Shown here one piece after another: positions 41,710-50,315 of a stretch of 64,000 nucleotides of DNA. The notes under the pieces are model-generated. The model did not search any database. It saw nothing but the letters and a program-made list of their open reading frames with translations, and had not been told where the DNA came from. The stretch's first letter is position 1. Every line of letters begins with the position of its first letter. The DNA is taken from positions 5,208,001 through 5,272,000 of the forward strand of contig NZ_CP115300.1 in the NCBI RefSeq assembly GCF_027625935.1, given 5' to 3'. The translations under genes were made by a program, and so were the position numbers. The stretch is from Streptomyces camelliae (GTDB lineage: Bacteria; Actinomycetota; Actinomycetes; Streptomycetales; Streptomycetaceae).

Positions 41710-43583
41710 GTCTTGAGCTCGTCCGGACACGGCGTACCCCGGGGCAGCTGGTACGGCGCCGCCAGCCGGTAGGTCCCCGCCTTCGGTGCCAGCAGCATCG
41801 TCCATTTGTCGCCCTTGGCGTCCTGCGGTGTCTCCATCAGACACCCGTTGACGTTGGTGTACGACTTCGGTGTGCCCTCGGGCCGGTGCTTGGAGGCCTC
41901 CGTCTCCTGCGGGGGCTTCACGCTCTTGCCGTGCGCGTCGACGATGCTCAGCCACGGCGAGTACGGGATCTTGATCAGGATCCGCCCGGCCCTGCGCACC
42001 TCCAGCGTCATCTCGCCTTGCTCGGCCCGGTCCACCACCGCGTTCGGCTCGGCGAGCGGCGCCGGATCCGTCACCTTGAACAGCTGCCAGTTGGCGTCGC
42101 CCCAGATCTGCGTCAGATACGGCATCCCACGCTGCAGCAGCGCGCGCTCCCGCTCGCCGCCGTCCCCGTCCGGGTTGTCCTTCGGCAGCACCACGAAGTG
42201 CACGGCCCACCGCTGGAGCCACTCGTGATAGTTCGCCGAGTTGAGCGTGTCGTCGTAGAAGAGCGGATTGCGCTCCATGTCGGCCTGCCGGTTCCAGCCC
42301 CGCGCCAGGTTGACGTACGGCGCGAGCGCGGACGCCTCGCGGTGCGAACGTGCCGGGACGACCTCCACCCGGCCCTTCTCGGCGCCGACCTTCTGCAGCT
42401 GGTTCACCAGCGGCGCCAGCTCCCGCGCCCAGGACGCGGCCGGGGTCGTGTGGATGATGTCGTCGACCGACTTGAAGCCGATCCAGCCGAGGAAGCCCAG
42501 GAACGCCAGCACGGTCAGATACCACTTGCGCGACTTCGGCACCTGGAACGGCAGCGCCGCGATCAGCGTGGCACCCCCGATCAGCATCGGCAGCCGCGAG
42601 ATGTTCGACCCGATCTGCGAGCTGATCAGCCACACCAGCACCACGGAGAGGCTGTAGACGCCGGCCGTCAGCCGTACGGTCCTCCACTGCTTCGGCACCA
42701 GGAACAGGCACAACAGGCCGTACAGCAGCGGCATGACCACCGAGCCGAACGTCATCGGCTGGGTGCCGGAGAAGGGGAAGAGGAAGTACGACGCGGCGAC
42801 CACCGCCGTCGGGGCGAGCCCCAGCGCCCACGCGCCCGGCCGCCGCTTCTGCAGGAACAGCGCGACCGCGACGAAACCGACGAACAGCCCCGAGACCGGC
42901 GAGGCCATGGTGGACAGCCCGGCCAGCGGGGCGGCCACCGCGGCCTTCGCCCAGCGTTTGTGCCGCCACTTGCGCGGCCAGCAGAACACGGCCGCGACCG
43001 CGCCGAGCGCGAACATCGTGCCGAGCCCGAAGGTCACCCGGCCCGACACCGCGTTGGCGAGGAACGCGACGACCCCGGCGAGCGAGGCCCACAGCGGGTT
43101 CTTCACCACCCGGCTGCGGATCAGGACCAGGGTCAGCAGGCCCGCCGACACGGTCCCGGCGATCATCATCGTCGTACGGACACCGAGGACGGCCATCAGA
43201 TACGGCGAGACGACGCTGTACGACACCGGGTGCATGCCGCCGTACCAGGCGAGGTTGTACGCCGAGTCCGGGTGCCGGCCGACGAACTCCGCCCAGGCGT
43301 CCTGCGCCGCGAGATCGCCACCACTGTTCGCGAACGTGAAGAACCAGACGATGTGCAGGACACCCGCGAGCGCGGTGACCGACAGCACGGGGTGCCGGAG
43401 CATGCGCTGCCGCAGGGGTTCGAGGGCGACGAGGAGACGCGCGACCCGGCCGGTGGGGCTCGTAGGGCCGTTCGGGTCAGCCTTGGACAGGCGTATTCGC
43501 GGGCCGGACCCCGGCCCGGCTCCCGGGGCGGTTCCCGGGCCCGGATCGGCGTCGTCGGCGCGTGTCGGCTCCGCTGTGGCCAC
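41703..43583 (-). CDS. Polytopic membrane protein, possible GT-C-like or MFS-type
   Basis: 626 residues from GTG 43583 (GGGGAGTG upstream). A charged Pro/Gly-rich N-terminus is followed by roughly ten hydrophobic segments (for example VLSVTALAGVLHIVWFFTFA and FGLGTMFALGAVAAVFCW). A ~230-residue soluble C-terminal domain comes last (WYLTVL ... LAPKAGTYRLAAPYQLPRG). The periplasm-facing loop FVGRHPDSAYNLAWYGGMHP resembles GT-C glycosyltransferase-like envelope proteins, though automated pipelines often call such proteins MFS. It is downstream of the D,D-carboxypeptidase gene on the same strand, suggesting an envelope role. Confidence 0.7.
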   Translation of the reverse strand: MATAEPTRADDADPGPGTAPGAGPGSGPRIRLSKADPNGPTSPTGRVARLLVALEPLRQRMLRHPVLSVTALAGVLHIVWFFTFANSGGDLAAQDAWAEFVGRHPDSAYNLAWYGGMHPVSYSVVSPYLMAVLGVRTTMMIAGTVSAGLLTLVLIRSRVVKNPLWASLAGVVAFLANAVSGRVTFGLGTMFALGAVAAVFCWPRKWRHKRWAKAAVAAPLAGLSTMASPVSGLFVGFVAVALFLQKRRPGAWALGLAPTAVVAASYFLFPFSGTQPMTFGSVVMPLLYGLLCLFLVPKQWRTVRLTAGVYSLSVVLVWLISSQIGSNISRLPMLIGGATLIAALPFQVPKSRKWYLTVLAFLGFLGWIGFKSVDDIIHTTPAASWARELAPLVNQLQKVGAEKGRVEVVPARSHREASALAPYVNLARGWNRQADMERNPLFYDDTLNSANYHEWLQRWAVHFVVLPKDNPDGDGGERERALLQRGMPYLTQIWGDANWQLFKVTDPAPLAEPNAVVDRAEQGEMTLEVRRAGRILIKIPYSPWLSIVDAHGKSVKPPQETEASKHRPEGTPKSYTNVNGCLMETPQDAKGDKWTMLLAPKAGTYRLAAPYQLPRGTPCPDELKTR

Positions 43584-43791
43584 CTGAAGGCACTCCCCGT
43601 GTCCCGTCTTCTGTTCTCGGCCGCGTTCCCCCGAGGGTTCCTCGGTGTTCCCGGCCGCTTCTCGTCCAGTTCGCCGCCCTGTCCCGTGACCGGCGACCTG
43701 CCCCGATTCGTGACGCTAGCACGCACCCCGCCACGGGGCTCCCGGGTGGGGCGCCGTAGCGGGGTGCGTGGGGCCGGGCGAGGGGGTGAGG

Positions 43792-46164
43792 TCAGCCCAG
43801 ACGGGTGAGCTTCGCGCCGAAACCGGGCTCGGTCAGATCCTTCTGCAGGGCGACGGGGATCTCCACCGCTCCGCCCGAGCCGTCACCCACCGTGAGCTTG
43901 GCCACGGTGGTGCCCGCCTTCGCGGTGTTCGGCACGGTGGCGGAGGTGAAGGACAGCTTCACCTCCAGACCGGACCAGCCGACCGCGGAGACGTCCTTGG
44001 TGACCACGACCGGGGTGTGCCCGCCGAGCTGGTCGTCCACGTAGCCGACCACGTCACCCTTCTTGAGGATCTTCGCCGAGGTCAGCGCGTCCTGGGCGGC
44101 GAGCAGCGCGGTCTTGCTGACCGCGTTGACCGTTTCGATGATCGACGGCTTGTGCTGACCCAGGATCGCGCCGACGATCGTCACCGTCTGCCCGCCGACC
44201 GTCTTGCGGGAGGCGAAGAGCAGGTTGCCGCCGGCCGCGGTGGTGCTGCCGGTCTTGATGCCGATCGCGCCGATGAGGTACGGCAGCTCGTTCACGTTGG
44301 GCCAGTTGCGGCCGGAGGGGTCCGTCCAGCTCGCCGCGCTGGTGATGGCGACCAGGGCGGGGACCCGCACGACCGCGCGACCGAGCTTCACCTGGTCCTC
44401 GGCCGTGGAGACGGTGGACGCCGTCAGCCCCGAGGGGTCGGTGTACGTCGTGTTCGTCATCCCCAGCTCCGTGGCGGTGGCGTTCATCTTCTTCACGAAC
44501 GCCGCCTCCGAGCCCGCGTCCCAGCGCGCGAGCAGCCGGGCGATGTTGTTGGCGGAGGGGATCATGACGGCCGACAGGGCCTGCTTCTCGGTGAGGTAGT
44601 CGCCGGCCTTGACGGTGTTGAGGGTGGACTCGCCGCCGCTCTTGTCGTAGCCGCCCTCCTTCTGCGCCTGCGCGTCCACCTTGATCTTCGGGCCTTCTTC
44701 GCCCGGCTTCAGCGGGTGGTCGCGCAGGATGATGTACGCGGTCATGGTCTTGGCGACCGAGCCGATCGCCACCGGCGTCTGCTTGCCGAAGTGGCCCATC
44801 GTGCCGATGCCGTCACCGTCCATCCAGCCCTGGCCCTCGCTCGGCCAGGGCAGGTTCACCTGGCCGCCCTGGAAGGTGTAGCTGCCCTTGGCGGTGAGCG
44901 CGAGGGCGGGGGACGGCAGCGGGCGCAGCGCCTGTACGACGACGAAGACGATCGCCAGCAGCAGCACCAGCGGGGTCCAGATCTTGACCCGGCGCACGAG
45001 CGTACGGACCGGGGTCTCCGGGGGCGGCGGCGTGTTCGTCAGCTCCGCCAGCAGGTCCAGCGGGGGCTTGGGCGGGAGCGGCTGCTGAGTGGTGCGCTCG
45101 GGGCCGACCTGGGGGACGGGCGTGGTGACGTCGGCCTTCGGCTCCTTCGGTCCCTTCGGCTCCTTCGGTCCCTTCAGATCCGGCAGATCCGGCTTCAGCG
45201 CGACGAACTTGCTGGTCCGCTCGGGGTCGGAGCCGAGTTTGAGCATGGTCGTCGGCTGGTCGACCTCGGGCTGCTTGCGGGGGGCCTTGAAAACGGCGGT
45301 CGGCTGATCGATGGCCTGCGGCGCGTCGGCGTCGGCGTCGGGGGTCTTGGCCTCGGCTTCGCCTTCGGCGTCCGCGTTCCCACCCGCACGGGTTGCCTGC
45401 GGCGCGTCGGGGGCGTTCGCCTCGGCTTCGTCTTCGGCGTCCGTGTTCCCACCCGCGCCACCCGTGCGGGTCTCGTCGTTGCCTGCGGGTGGCCCCTGTG
45501 GGGCGTCCTCACCGTCGGCGGCTTCCGGCTTGTCGCCTGCCGGCTTGTCGCTCTGTTCGGACGCCTCGGCTGCGCCGTCGTCGCCCTCGGTCCGCTCGGA
45601 CTTCGCCTCAGCCTCGTCCTCTTCCGTGTCAGGCTCGGCGTCCGCGTCAGCCTCGGCCTTCTCGCGCGCGTCAGCCTTGGCGTCGGCCTTCTCCTCCTCG
45701 TCGGCGGTCTCCTCGGCTGTGGTCGCCGTAGCCTCCGTGGCGGTGTCCGCCTCAGTGGCACCGTCGGATTCGGTCGTCGCGTCCCCGGTGTTCTCCTCGG
45801 CCGGGTCGGCCGCTGGCTTCGCGGCCGCAACCGTTCCGGCCCCGGCGTCGGCCTCGGGCGCGTCAGCGTCCCGTACCCAGGCCGACACCGCTTCCTGCAG
45901 AGCGGCATCCTCGGACTCGGCCTCGGCCTTGGCGGTGGCCGGGACCGTCAGGACCTTCGTCGCCGTGTCCACCCCACCGGCATCCGCGGAATCCTTTTCC
46001 CTGGAGACCGCGAGACGCGGATCGCGGGCCTCGGGAACCGAACCCCCGCTCCCCGGCGTCGGTTCCGCCGACGACTCGCGCTGCTTCGACCTGTCGGGGG
46101 ACTCGCCCGCCACCGATGCCTCCTCCTGCGCCGCACGTTCATCCGCGCGCTCTGTCCGAACCAT
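43792..46164 (-). CDS. D-alanyl-D-alanine carboxypeptidase (S11 PBP) with long acidic cytoplasmic arm
   Basis: 790 residues. The first ~390 are low-complexity and Ala/Glu/Asp-rich with Thr clusters and two related motifs, DQPTAVFKAP and DQPTTMLKLG. One membrane segment (IWTPLVLLLAIVFVVVQAL, ~400-420) anchors the C-terminal penicillin-binding domain outside. Catalytic motifs are SVAK (~469), SANN (~540) and KTG (~636, IGIKTGSTTAAGG). It trims the terminal D-Ala of peptidoglycan stem peptides. The disordered inner arm is far longer than in typical PBP5-type enzymes and may be a kinase target. Confidence 0.9.
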   Translation of the reverse strand: MVRTERADERAAQEEASVAGESPDRSKQRESSAEPTPGSGGSVPEARDPRLAVSREKDSADAGGVDTATKVLTVPATAKAEAESEDAALQEAVSAWVRDADAPEADAGAGTVAAAKPAADPAEENTGDATTESDGATEADTATEATATTAEETADEEEKADAKADAREKAEADADAEPDTEEDEAEAKSERTEGDDGAAEASEQSDKPAGDKPEAADGEDAPQGPPAGNDETRTGGAGGNTDAEDEAEANAPDAPQATRAGGNADAEGEAEAKTPDADADAPQAIDQPTAVFKAPRKQPEVDQPTTMLKLGSDPERTSKFVALKPDLPDLKGPKEPKGPKEPKADVTTPVPQVGPERTTQQPLPPKPPLDLLAELTNTPPPPETPVRTLVRRVKIWTPLVLLLAIVFVVVQALRPLPSPALALTAKGSYTFQGGQVNLPWPSEGQGWMDGDGIGTMGHFGKQTPVAIGSVAKTMTAYIILRDHPLKPGEEGPKIKVDAQAQKEGGYDKSGGESTLNTVKAGDYLTEKQALSAVMIPSANNIARLLARWDAGSEAAFVKKMNATATELGMTNTTYTDPSGLTASTVSTAEDQVKLGRAVVRVPALVAITSAASWTDPSGRNWPNVNELPYLIGAIGIKTGSTTAAGGNLLFASRKTVGGQTVTIVGAILGQHKPSIIETVNAVSKTALLAAQDALTSAKILKKGDVVGYVDDQLGGHTPVVVTKDVSAVGWSGLEVKLSFTSATVPNTAKAGTTVAKLTVGDGSGGAVEIPVALQKDLTEPGFGAKLTRLG

Positions 46165-46308
46165 GTACCAGTGTCCTGTGTGAGGGCTTGGCCCCTGGGC
46201 TAGACGAGAACGACATACCTACCGGTTCCCTCACGAACCGGTCACGCACCCTCGACAGACCAATGTGAGAGGGGTCACCCTGTCATTCATCCACGCGGGG
46301 AGGCATGG

Positions 46309-47067
46309 ATGGGCAGGAGCCGCAGAACACTTCCGGAGGAGCTTCTGCTGCTGGCGTTGGACCCGGCCACGGGTACCACCGCGCAGCCGCAGTCGCTCGA
46401 CCTCGGTCTGGCCGGTGCACAGCTAGTGGAGCTGGCGCTGGCCGGACGGATAGCCCCAGACGGGGATCGTATCGCCGTGGTAGCCCCACGGCCGACTGGA
46501 GATCCGACATTGGACTGCGCGTTGGAGTTGCTGCGAAGGCGTGGCGCTCCCGTGCGTGCCGTCCATTGGATCGGCGGGCCCCGGCTGGGGCTCCGTCAGA
46601 CGTATCTCTCGCATCTGGAGCGGTGCGGCATGGTCGCCGCCGTACCGGGCCAGATGTGCGGGGTGCTGCCGACGACGCGCTACCAGGCGACGGACACCGC
46701 CATCAGCCGGGAGATCAGGGCCCGGCTGGACTCCGCGATCCGCACCGGCGTACCGCCGGACCCGCGGACCGCGGCGCTCGCCGCCCTGGCGCACGCCGTC
46801 GGACTGGGCAAGCACCTGTATCCGGGCAACGAGGGACGCTCCTCCCGTTCCCGGCTGCGGGACTTGATCCGGCACGATCCGATGGGCGGGCTCGTCGCGC
46901 ACGCCGTGATGGACGTGCAGAACGGTGCGGTCGCACAGCCGCGCCGCGGACCTGCCGCCACCGCCGCACGGCAGGGTGCGGCCGGTGCCAGGACCGCGGC
47001 GGAACCCGCTCGTGGGGTTCCGATGCAGCCGCGCCACGGTTCCATGGCACGTGCCGTGGTCCACTGA
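46309..47067 (+). CDS. GPP34 (Golgi phosphoprotein 3-like) family protein
   Basis: 252 residues. MGRSRRTLPEELLLLALDPA, QLVELALAGRIAPDGDRIAV and the helical LDCALELLRRRGAPVRAVHW are the GPP34 signature. In eukaryotes GPP34 proteins bind phosphatidylinositol phosphates. The bacterial role is unknown, though one Streptomyces paralogue is linked to antibiotic control and membrane binding. The C-terminal ~50 residues are Ala/Arg-rich and disordered. GGGGAGG lies 5 nt before the ATG. Confidence 0.9.
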   Translation: MGRSRRTLPEELLLLALDPATGTTAQPQSLDLGLAGAQLVELALAGRIAPDGDRIAVVAPRPTGDPTLDCALELLRRRGAPVRAVHWIGGPRLGLRQTYLSHLERCGMVAAVPGQMCGVLPTTRYQATDTAISREIRARLDSAIRTGVPPDPRTAALAALAHAVGLGKHLYPGNEGRSSRSRLRDLIRHDPMGGLVAHAVMDVQNGAVAQPRRGPAATAARQGAAGARTAAEPARGVPMQPRHGSMARAVVH

Positions 47068-47378
47068 GCTGTACCGGGCCGTACCGGCCGTACGGGCACT
47101 GTGAGCCGTACGAGCCGTAACTCCGGTCCCCCAGACCCGGTTCGGGAGCCGCTGGTCAGAGCGGGGCGGTGAGATCTTCGTGGTCTCGCCGTCCCGCTCG
47201 ACTGCGTCCATGCCGCCGGCCGCGGCACCCCAACGGGTGGCGGACGGTGGCGAACTGACGTGCACGCGCCGCATATCCTTCGTTTCCCAGCGGTAGAAAG
47301 CACCTTGGTGGCAGTCTGCTCAGCAGCAGATACGGAAAGTGTTAAGGAAACAGGCAGGCAGCCGGAGGTGCACGTCCC
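47068..47378. other. Intergenic region before the XRE regulator
   Basis: 311 bp. The first part has runs of CCGTAC/CGTACGG half-sites with several short inverted matches. The last ~80 bp (47300-47378) presumably hold the promoter and the GGAGG ribosome binding site (47364-47368) of the XRE gene. I see no convincing small gene or stable terminator. Confidence 0.5.
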
Positions 47379-48236
47379 GTGGCGTCCAATGTCAATCCCA
47401 CCGTCAGGCGACGCCGGCTGGGCCAGGAGCTGCGCAGGCTCCGCGAGCTCAAGGGCATGACGGCCGAGGAAGTTGCGGAGCGGCTGCTCGTTTCGCAGTC
47501 GAAGATCAGCCGGCTGGAGAACGGCCGGAGAAGCATCAGTCAGCGCGATGTGCGTGACCTGTGCGGGGTGTACGAGGTCGAGGACCAGCGGATCGTCGAC
47601 TCGCTGATGGAGATGGCCCGGGATTCCCGGCAGCAGGGATGGTGGCACACGTTCGGGGACATCCCGTACAGCGTCTACATCGGCCTGGAGACCGACGCCG
47701 AGTCGCTGCGGGTGTACGAACCCCAACTGGTGACCGGTCTGTTGCAGACCCGCGCCTACGCGGAGGCCCTCGTCCAGGGCGCGTTGCCGGAGACCTCGCC
47801 GGCCGACATCGAGAAGCGCGTGCAGGTGCGGATGCGCCGACAGGAACGTATCACCGCCGAGAACAACCCGCTTCGGCTGTGGGTGGTGCTCGACGAGGCG
47901 GCACTGAAGCGCGTCGTCGGCGGCAAGCTGGTGATGCGTGAGCAGCTGGAGCATCTGATCGAGATGTCCCAGCTGCCCCATGTCACCGTGCAGGTGCTGC
48001 CGTTCGAGGTGGGCGCGCATCCGGGGCTCAACGGGCAGTACGCGATCCTGGAGTTCACCGACGCGGCCGACTCCAGCGTGGTCTACCTGGAGGGCGTCAC
48101 CAGCGACCTGTACCTGGAGAAGGCGCCGGACGTGCAGAAGTACGCCGTGATGTACGAGCACTTGCGGGCACAGTCCCTCAATGTGGAGCAATCCCGGCAA
48201 TACATTGCGGACGTGGCGAAGACGTACGCGGACTGA
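47379..48236 (+). CDS. XRE-family HTH regulator with DUF5753 domain (Scr1-like)
   Basis: 285 residues from GTG 47379. The helix-turn-helix is at ~15-70 (LGQELRRLRELKGMTAEEVA, SQSKISRLENGRRSISQRDV). DUF5753 follows, with WWHTFGDIPYSVYIGLETDA and GGKLVMREQLEHLIEMSQLP. With the DUF397 gene 221 bp downstream and the neighbouring GPP34 and glutathione peroxidase genes, it resembles S. coelicolor SCO4441 (Scr1), reported to affect antibiotic production together with its DUF397 partner Scr2. I recall that link from the literature; I did not check it here. Confidence 0.88.
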   Translation: MASNVNPTVRRRRLGQELRRLRELKGMTAEEVAERLLVSQSKISRLENGRRSISQRDVRDLCGVYEVEDQRIVDSLMEMARDSRQQGWWHTFGDIPYSVYIGLETDAESLRVYEPQLVTGLLQTRAYAEALVQGALPETSPADIEKRVQVRMRRQERITAENNPLRLWVVLDEAALKRVVGGKLVMREQLEHLIEMSQLPHVTVQVLPFEVGAHPGLNGQYAILEFTDAADSSVVYLEGVTSDLYLEKAPDVQKYAVMYEHLRAQSLNVEQSRQYIADVAKTYAD

Positions 48237-48457
48237 GCCGTCGCCACGTCGTAGAGACGGAAGGCGCCGGATCGTACACCGTGGTCCACTCCAATGGAAG
48301 GCTCGCCTGGAATATGCCATCCGGTCGAGTGAACGACTACTCCAGCGGGGTCAGTTGCCCGGTAGCGTCGATCACGCCAATCAGCCGAGAAGGTTGGCGT
48401 GAAAACGCACCACCGCATCACCGCAACTCGCAACTGCAACTCGCAACAGGAGTGGAC

Positions 48458-48649
48458 ATGGCACTGATTCAGGGCGCTTCGGAGACGTGGATGAAGTCCT
48501 CCTACTCGGCGGGCAACGGCGCCTGCGTGGAGGTCAAGCTGCCCGCCGACGCCGCACTCGCGGTCCGCGACTCGAAGAACGTCGAGGGCCCGGTCCTGGC
48601 CTTCCCCACCGACGCCTGGAACGCCTTCGTGGCCTCGGTCAAGGCCTAG
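48458..48649 (+). CDS. DUF397 protein (Scr2-like)
   Basis: 63 residues, MALIQGASETWMKSSYSAGN, then ACVEVKLPADAALAVRDSKN and AWNAFVASVKA, a complete DUF397 domain. AGGAG is 5 nt before the ATG. Unlike the other two pairs in this window, it does not overlap its XRE partner but lies 221 bp downstream, so it probably has its own promoter in that gap. Confidence 0.9.
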   Translation: MALIQGASETWMKSSYSAGNGACVEVKLPADAALAVRDSKNVEGPVLAFPTDAWNAFVASVKA

Positions 48650-48717
48650 GGGGCTCTCCCTGACCCTTGTCCATAGAGCCCACCGACGAACACAACTGCA
48701 CAGCACCACCTCCCCAA

Positions 48718-48757
48718 GAGCCCTCTCGACCGGTCGCCGTCCTTGCCGAGAGGGCTC
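48718..48757. terminator. Bidirectional hairpin terminator
   Basis: GAGCCCTCTCG (48718-48728) pairs with CGAGAGGGCTC (48747-48757), 11 bp, 18-nt loop, between the convergent DUF397 and MerR genes. Confidence 0.75.
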
Positions 48758-48785
48758 GGTGCTGTCCAGTGACAGCCGACAGGGC

Positions 48786-49640
48786 CTAGGGGAGGACCGG
48801 GAAGGCGATGTCACACACCGGGTCCTGCGGCCCCGCCGCGTCCCAGTCGGCGAAGTAGATCTCCCGGCACGGCCCGGCCGCCGTCAGCCCTCGCCCGCTC
48901 ATCCACTGCTCCACCGCCTCGAAGGCGGCCAGGATCTGCGGATGCGCGACCTGCGCCTTGGTGATCCGGGTGAAGGCCAGCCGCGCCGCCGGCTCCCTGC
49001 GCACCCTGGTCTCCCAGGCCCGCCCGGCCCGCTCGGCCCAGGCCCGCGCCGCCGCCTCGTCGGCCACCGGCACGCAGGCCTCGGCCGGCCCGTCGCTCTC
49101 CATCGAGACCTCGGCGTGGTAGACCACGAACGGCGCCCCGGTCACACCGCCGCACTCCCGCGCGCCGCTCGTCAGCCGCTCCAGCGACCCGCCGATCCAC
49201 GTCGGCAGCTCGTCCGCCAGTGTGTGCCGCGACTCGGTGATCACCAGCTGCGCCGGTACGTCCACCGTCTCCACCACGAACTTCCCGTACATCTCGGAGC
49301 TCCTCCCCGACAGCCGTCCACGGAGGTACTCGGCGAGCGTCCGCTGCCCGGCCACCCGGTGCTCCACGTCCGCCCAATAGGCGCCCAGCCGCTCGGCGGC
49401 CTCGTCGCCGCCCTCCGCCCCGACCACGTCGGCGATCCGGGCGAGCGGCATGTCCAGCTGGCGCAGCAGGGCCACCAGACGGGCGCGTTCGACCTGGTCG
49501 GCGCGGTAGTAGCGGTAGCCGCTGGCCTCGTCGACATGGGCCGGGGCCAGCAGGCCGAGCCGGTCGTACAGCCGCAGAGCCTTGGCCGACAGGCGGGCCC
49601 GGGCGGCGAACGCGCCGATGGTGAGCAGGTCGTCGTCCAT
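48786..49640 (-). CDS. MerR-family regulator with GyrI-like effector domain
   Basis: 284 residues from ATG 49640 with GGAGG 8 nt upstream. The winged helix-turn-helix is LLTIGAFAARARLSAKALRL then YDRLGLLAPAHVDEASGYRY. It is followed by a dimerisation coil and a C-terminal GyrI-like small-molecule-binding domain (PAQLVITESRHTLADELPTW ... MSGRGLTAAGPCREIYFADW). Such proteins sense drugs. There is no metal-binding Cys set. A 19-bp palindrome upstream fits autoregulation. Confidence 0.88.
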   Translation of the reverse strand: MDDDLLTIGAFAARARLSAKALRLYDRLGLLAPAHVDEASGYRYYRADQVERARLVALLRQLDMPLARIADVVGAEGGDEAAERLGAYWADVEHRVAGQRTLAEYLRGRLSGRSSEMYGKFVVETVDVPAQLVITESRHTLADELPTWIGGSLERLTSGARECGGVTGAPFVVYHAEVSMESDGPAEACVPVADEAAARAWAERAGRAWETRVRREPAARLAFTRITKAQVAHPQILAAFEAVEQWMSGRGLTAAGPCREIYFADWDAAGPQDPVCDIAFPVLP

Positions 49641-49692
49641 ACCGGCATCCTCCGTCACCGGACGCCGTTCGCCCGGTGACCGGGACGCTCGC

Positions 49693-49711
49693 CCTTGCCC
49701 CAGGGGCAAGG
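49693..49711 (-). promoter_or_regulatory. MerR-type operator/promoter with 19-bp palindrome
   Basis: CCTTGCCCCAGGGGCAAGG is a perfect palindrome around one base. On the minus strand a -35 TTGACC overlaps its start and a weak -10 (GAGCGT) follows 19 bp later. This is the stretched spacer that MerR proteins untwist. The MerR gene starts 53 nt downstream. Confidence 0.65.
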
Positions 49712-49720
49712 TCAACCCGC

Positions 49721-49808
49721 TAGGGCCTGTCCGGCGGATCCTGTCGGAGACGCGTCGGCCGGATGGAGCCGCGCATTTCCTCCGACCTGATCCGCCGGGC
49801 AGGCCTTA
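49721..49808. repeat. 88-bp palindromic intergenic element, also a likely terminator
   Basis: TAGGGCCTGTCCGGCGGATC... (49721-49748) pairs with 49781-49808 over 28 bp with 4 mismatches. The inner 32 nt forms the loop. It overlaps the stop codon of the glutathione peroxidase gene. I recall near-identical elements between Streptomyces genes. Confidence 0.75.
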
Positions 49809-50306
49809 GCCCAGCTGGGCCTCGATGGCCGTCACGACCGCGTCGGACTCCGGCTCGGTCTGCGGCGAGAAGCGGGCGACGACGGTGCCGTCGCGGCCGA
49901 TCAGGAACTTCTCGAAGTTCCAGCGGATGTCCCCGCTGTGCCCCTCGGCGTCCGCGAACTCGACGAGCCGCTCGTACAGCGGGTGCCGGCCCTCGCCGTT
50001 CACCTCCACCTTCTCGGTCAGCGGGAAGGTCACGCCGTACGTCGCCGAGCAGAACTCCGCGATCTCCTCGGCGCTGCCGGGCTCCTGCCCGAGGAACTGG
50101 TTGCAGGGCACGCCGAGAACGGTGAAGCCCTGCGCCGCGTAACGCTCCTGGAGCTTCTCCAGTCCCGTGTACTGGGGGGTGAGGCCGCACTTGGAGGCCA
50201 CGTTCACGATGAGGACGGCCTGGCCGGCGTACCGCGACAGGTCGGCGGGGCCGCCGGTGAGGGCGTCGATCTCGACATTCAGGGGGCTGTGGTCAGCAGT
50301 CGTCAT
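49806..50306 (-). CDS. Glutathione/thioredoxin peroxidase (GPx family)
   Basis: 166 residues. The GPx tetrad is Cys40 (NVASKCGLTPQ), Gln74 (FLGQEPG), Trp129 and Asn130 (IRWNFEKFL). Cys replaces selenocysteine. A resolving Cys at 86 (EFCSATYG) fits a thioredoxin-dependent enzyme; Streptomyces lack glutathione. It detoxifies hydroperoxides. It reads away from the MFS/ArsR pair. Confidence 0.93.
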   Translation of the reverse strand: MTTADHSPLNVEIDALTGGPADLSRYAGQAVLIVNVASKCGLTPQYTGLEKLQERYAAQGFTVLGVPCNQFLGQEPGSAEEIAEFCSATYGVTFPLTEKVEVNGEGRHPLYERLVEFADAEGHSGDIRWNFEKFLIGRDGTVVARFSPQTEPESDAVVTAIEAQLG

Positions 50307-50315
50307 GCCCGGATA

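Noticed and set aside
41703-43583. Confident assignment as an MFS transporter
   Set aside because: Large soluble C-terminal domain and GT-C-like loops do not fit MFS; left as an unassigned polytopic envelope protein.
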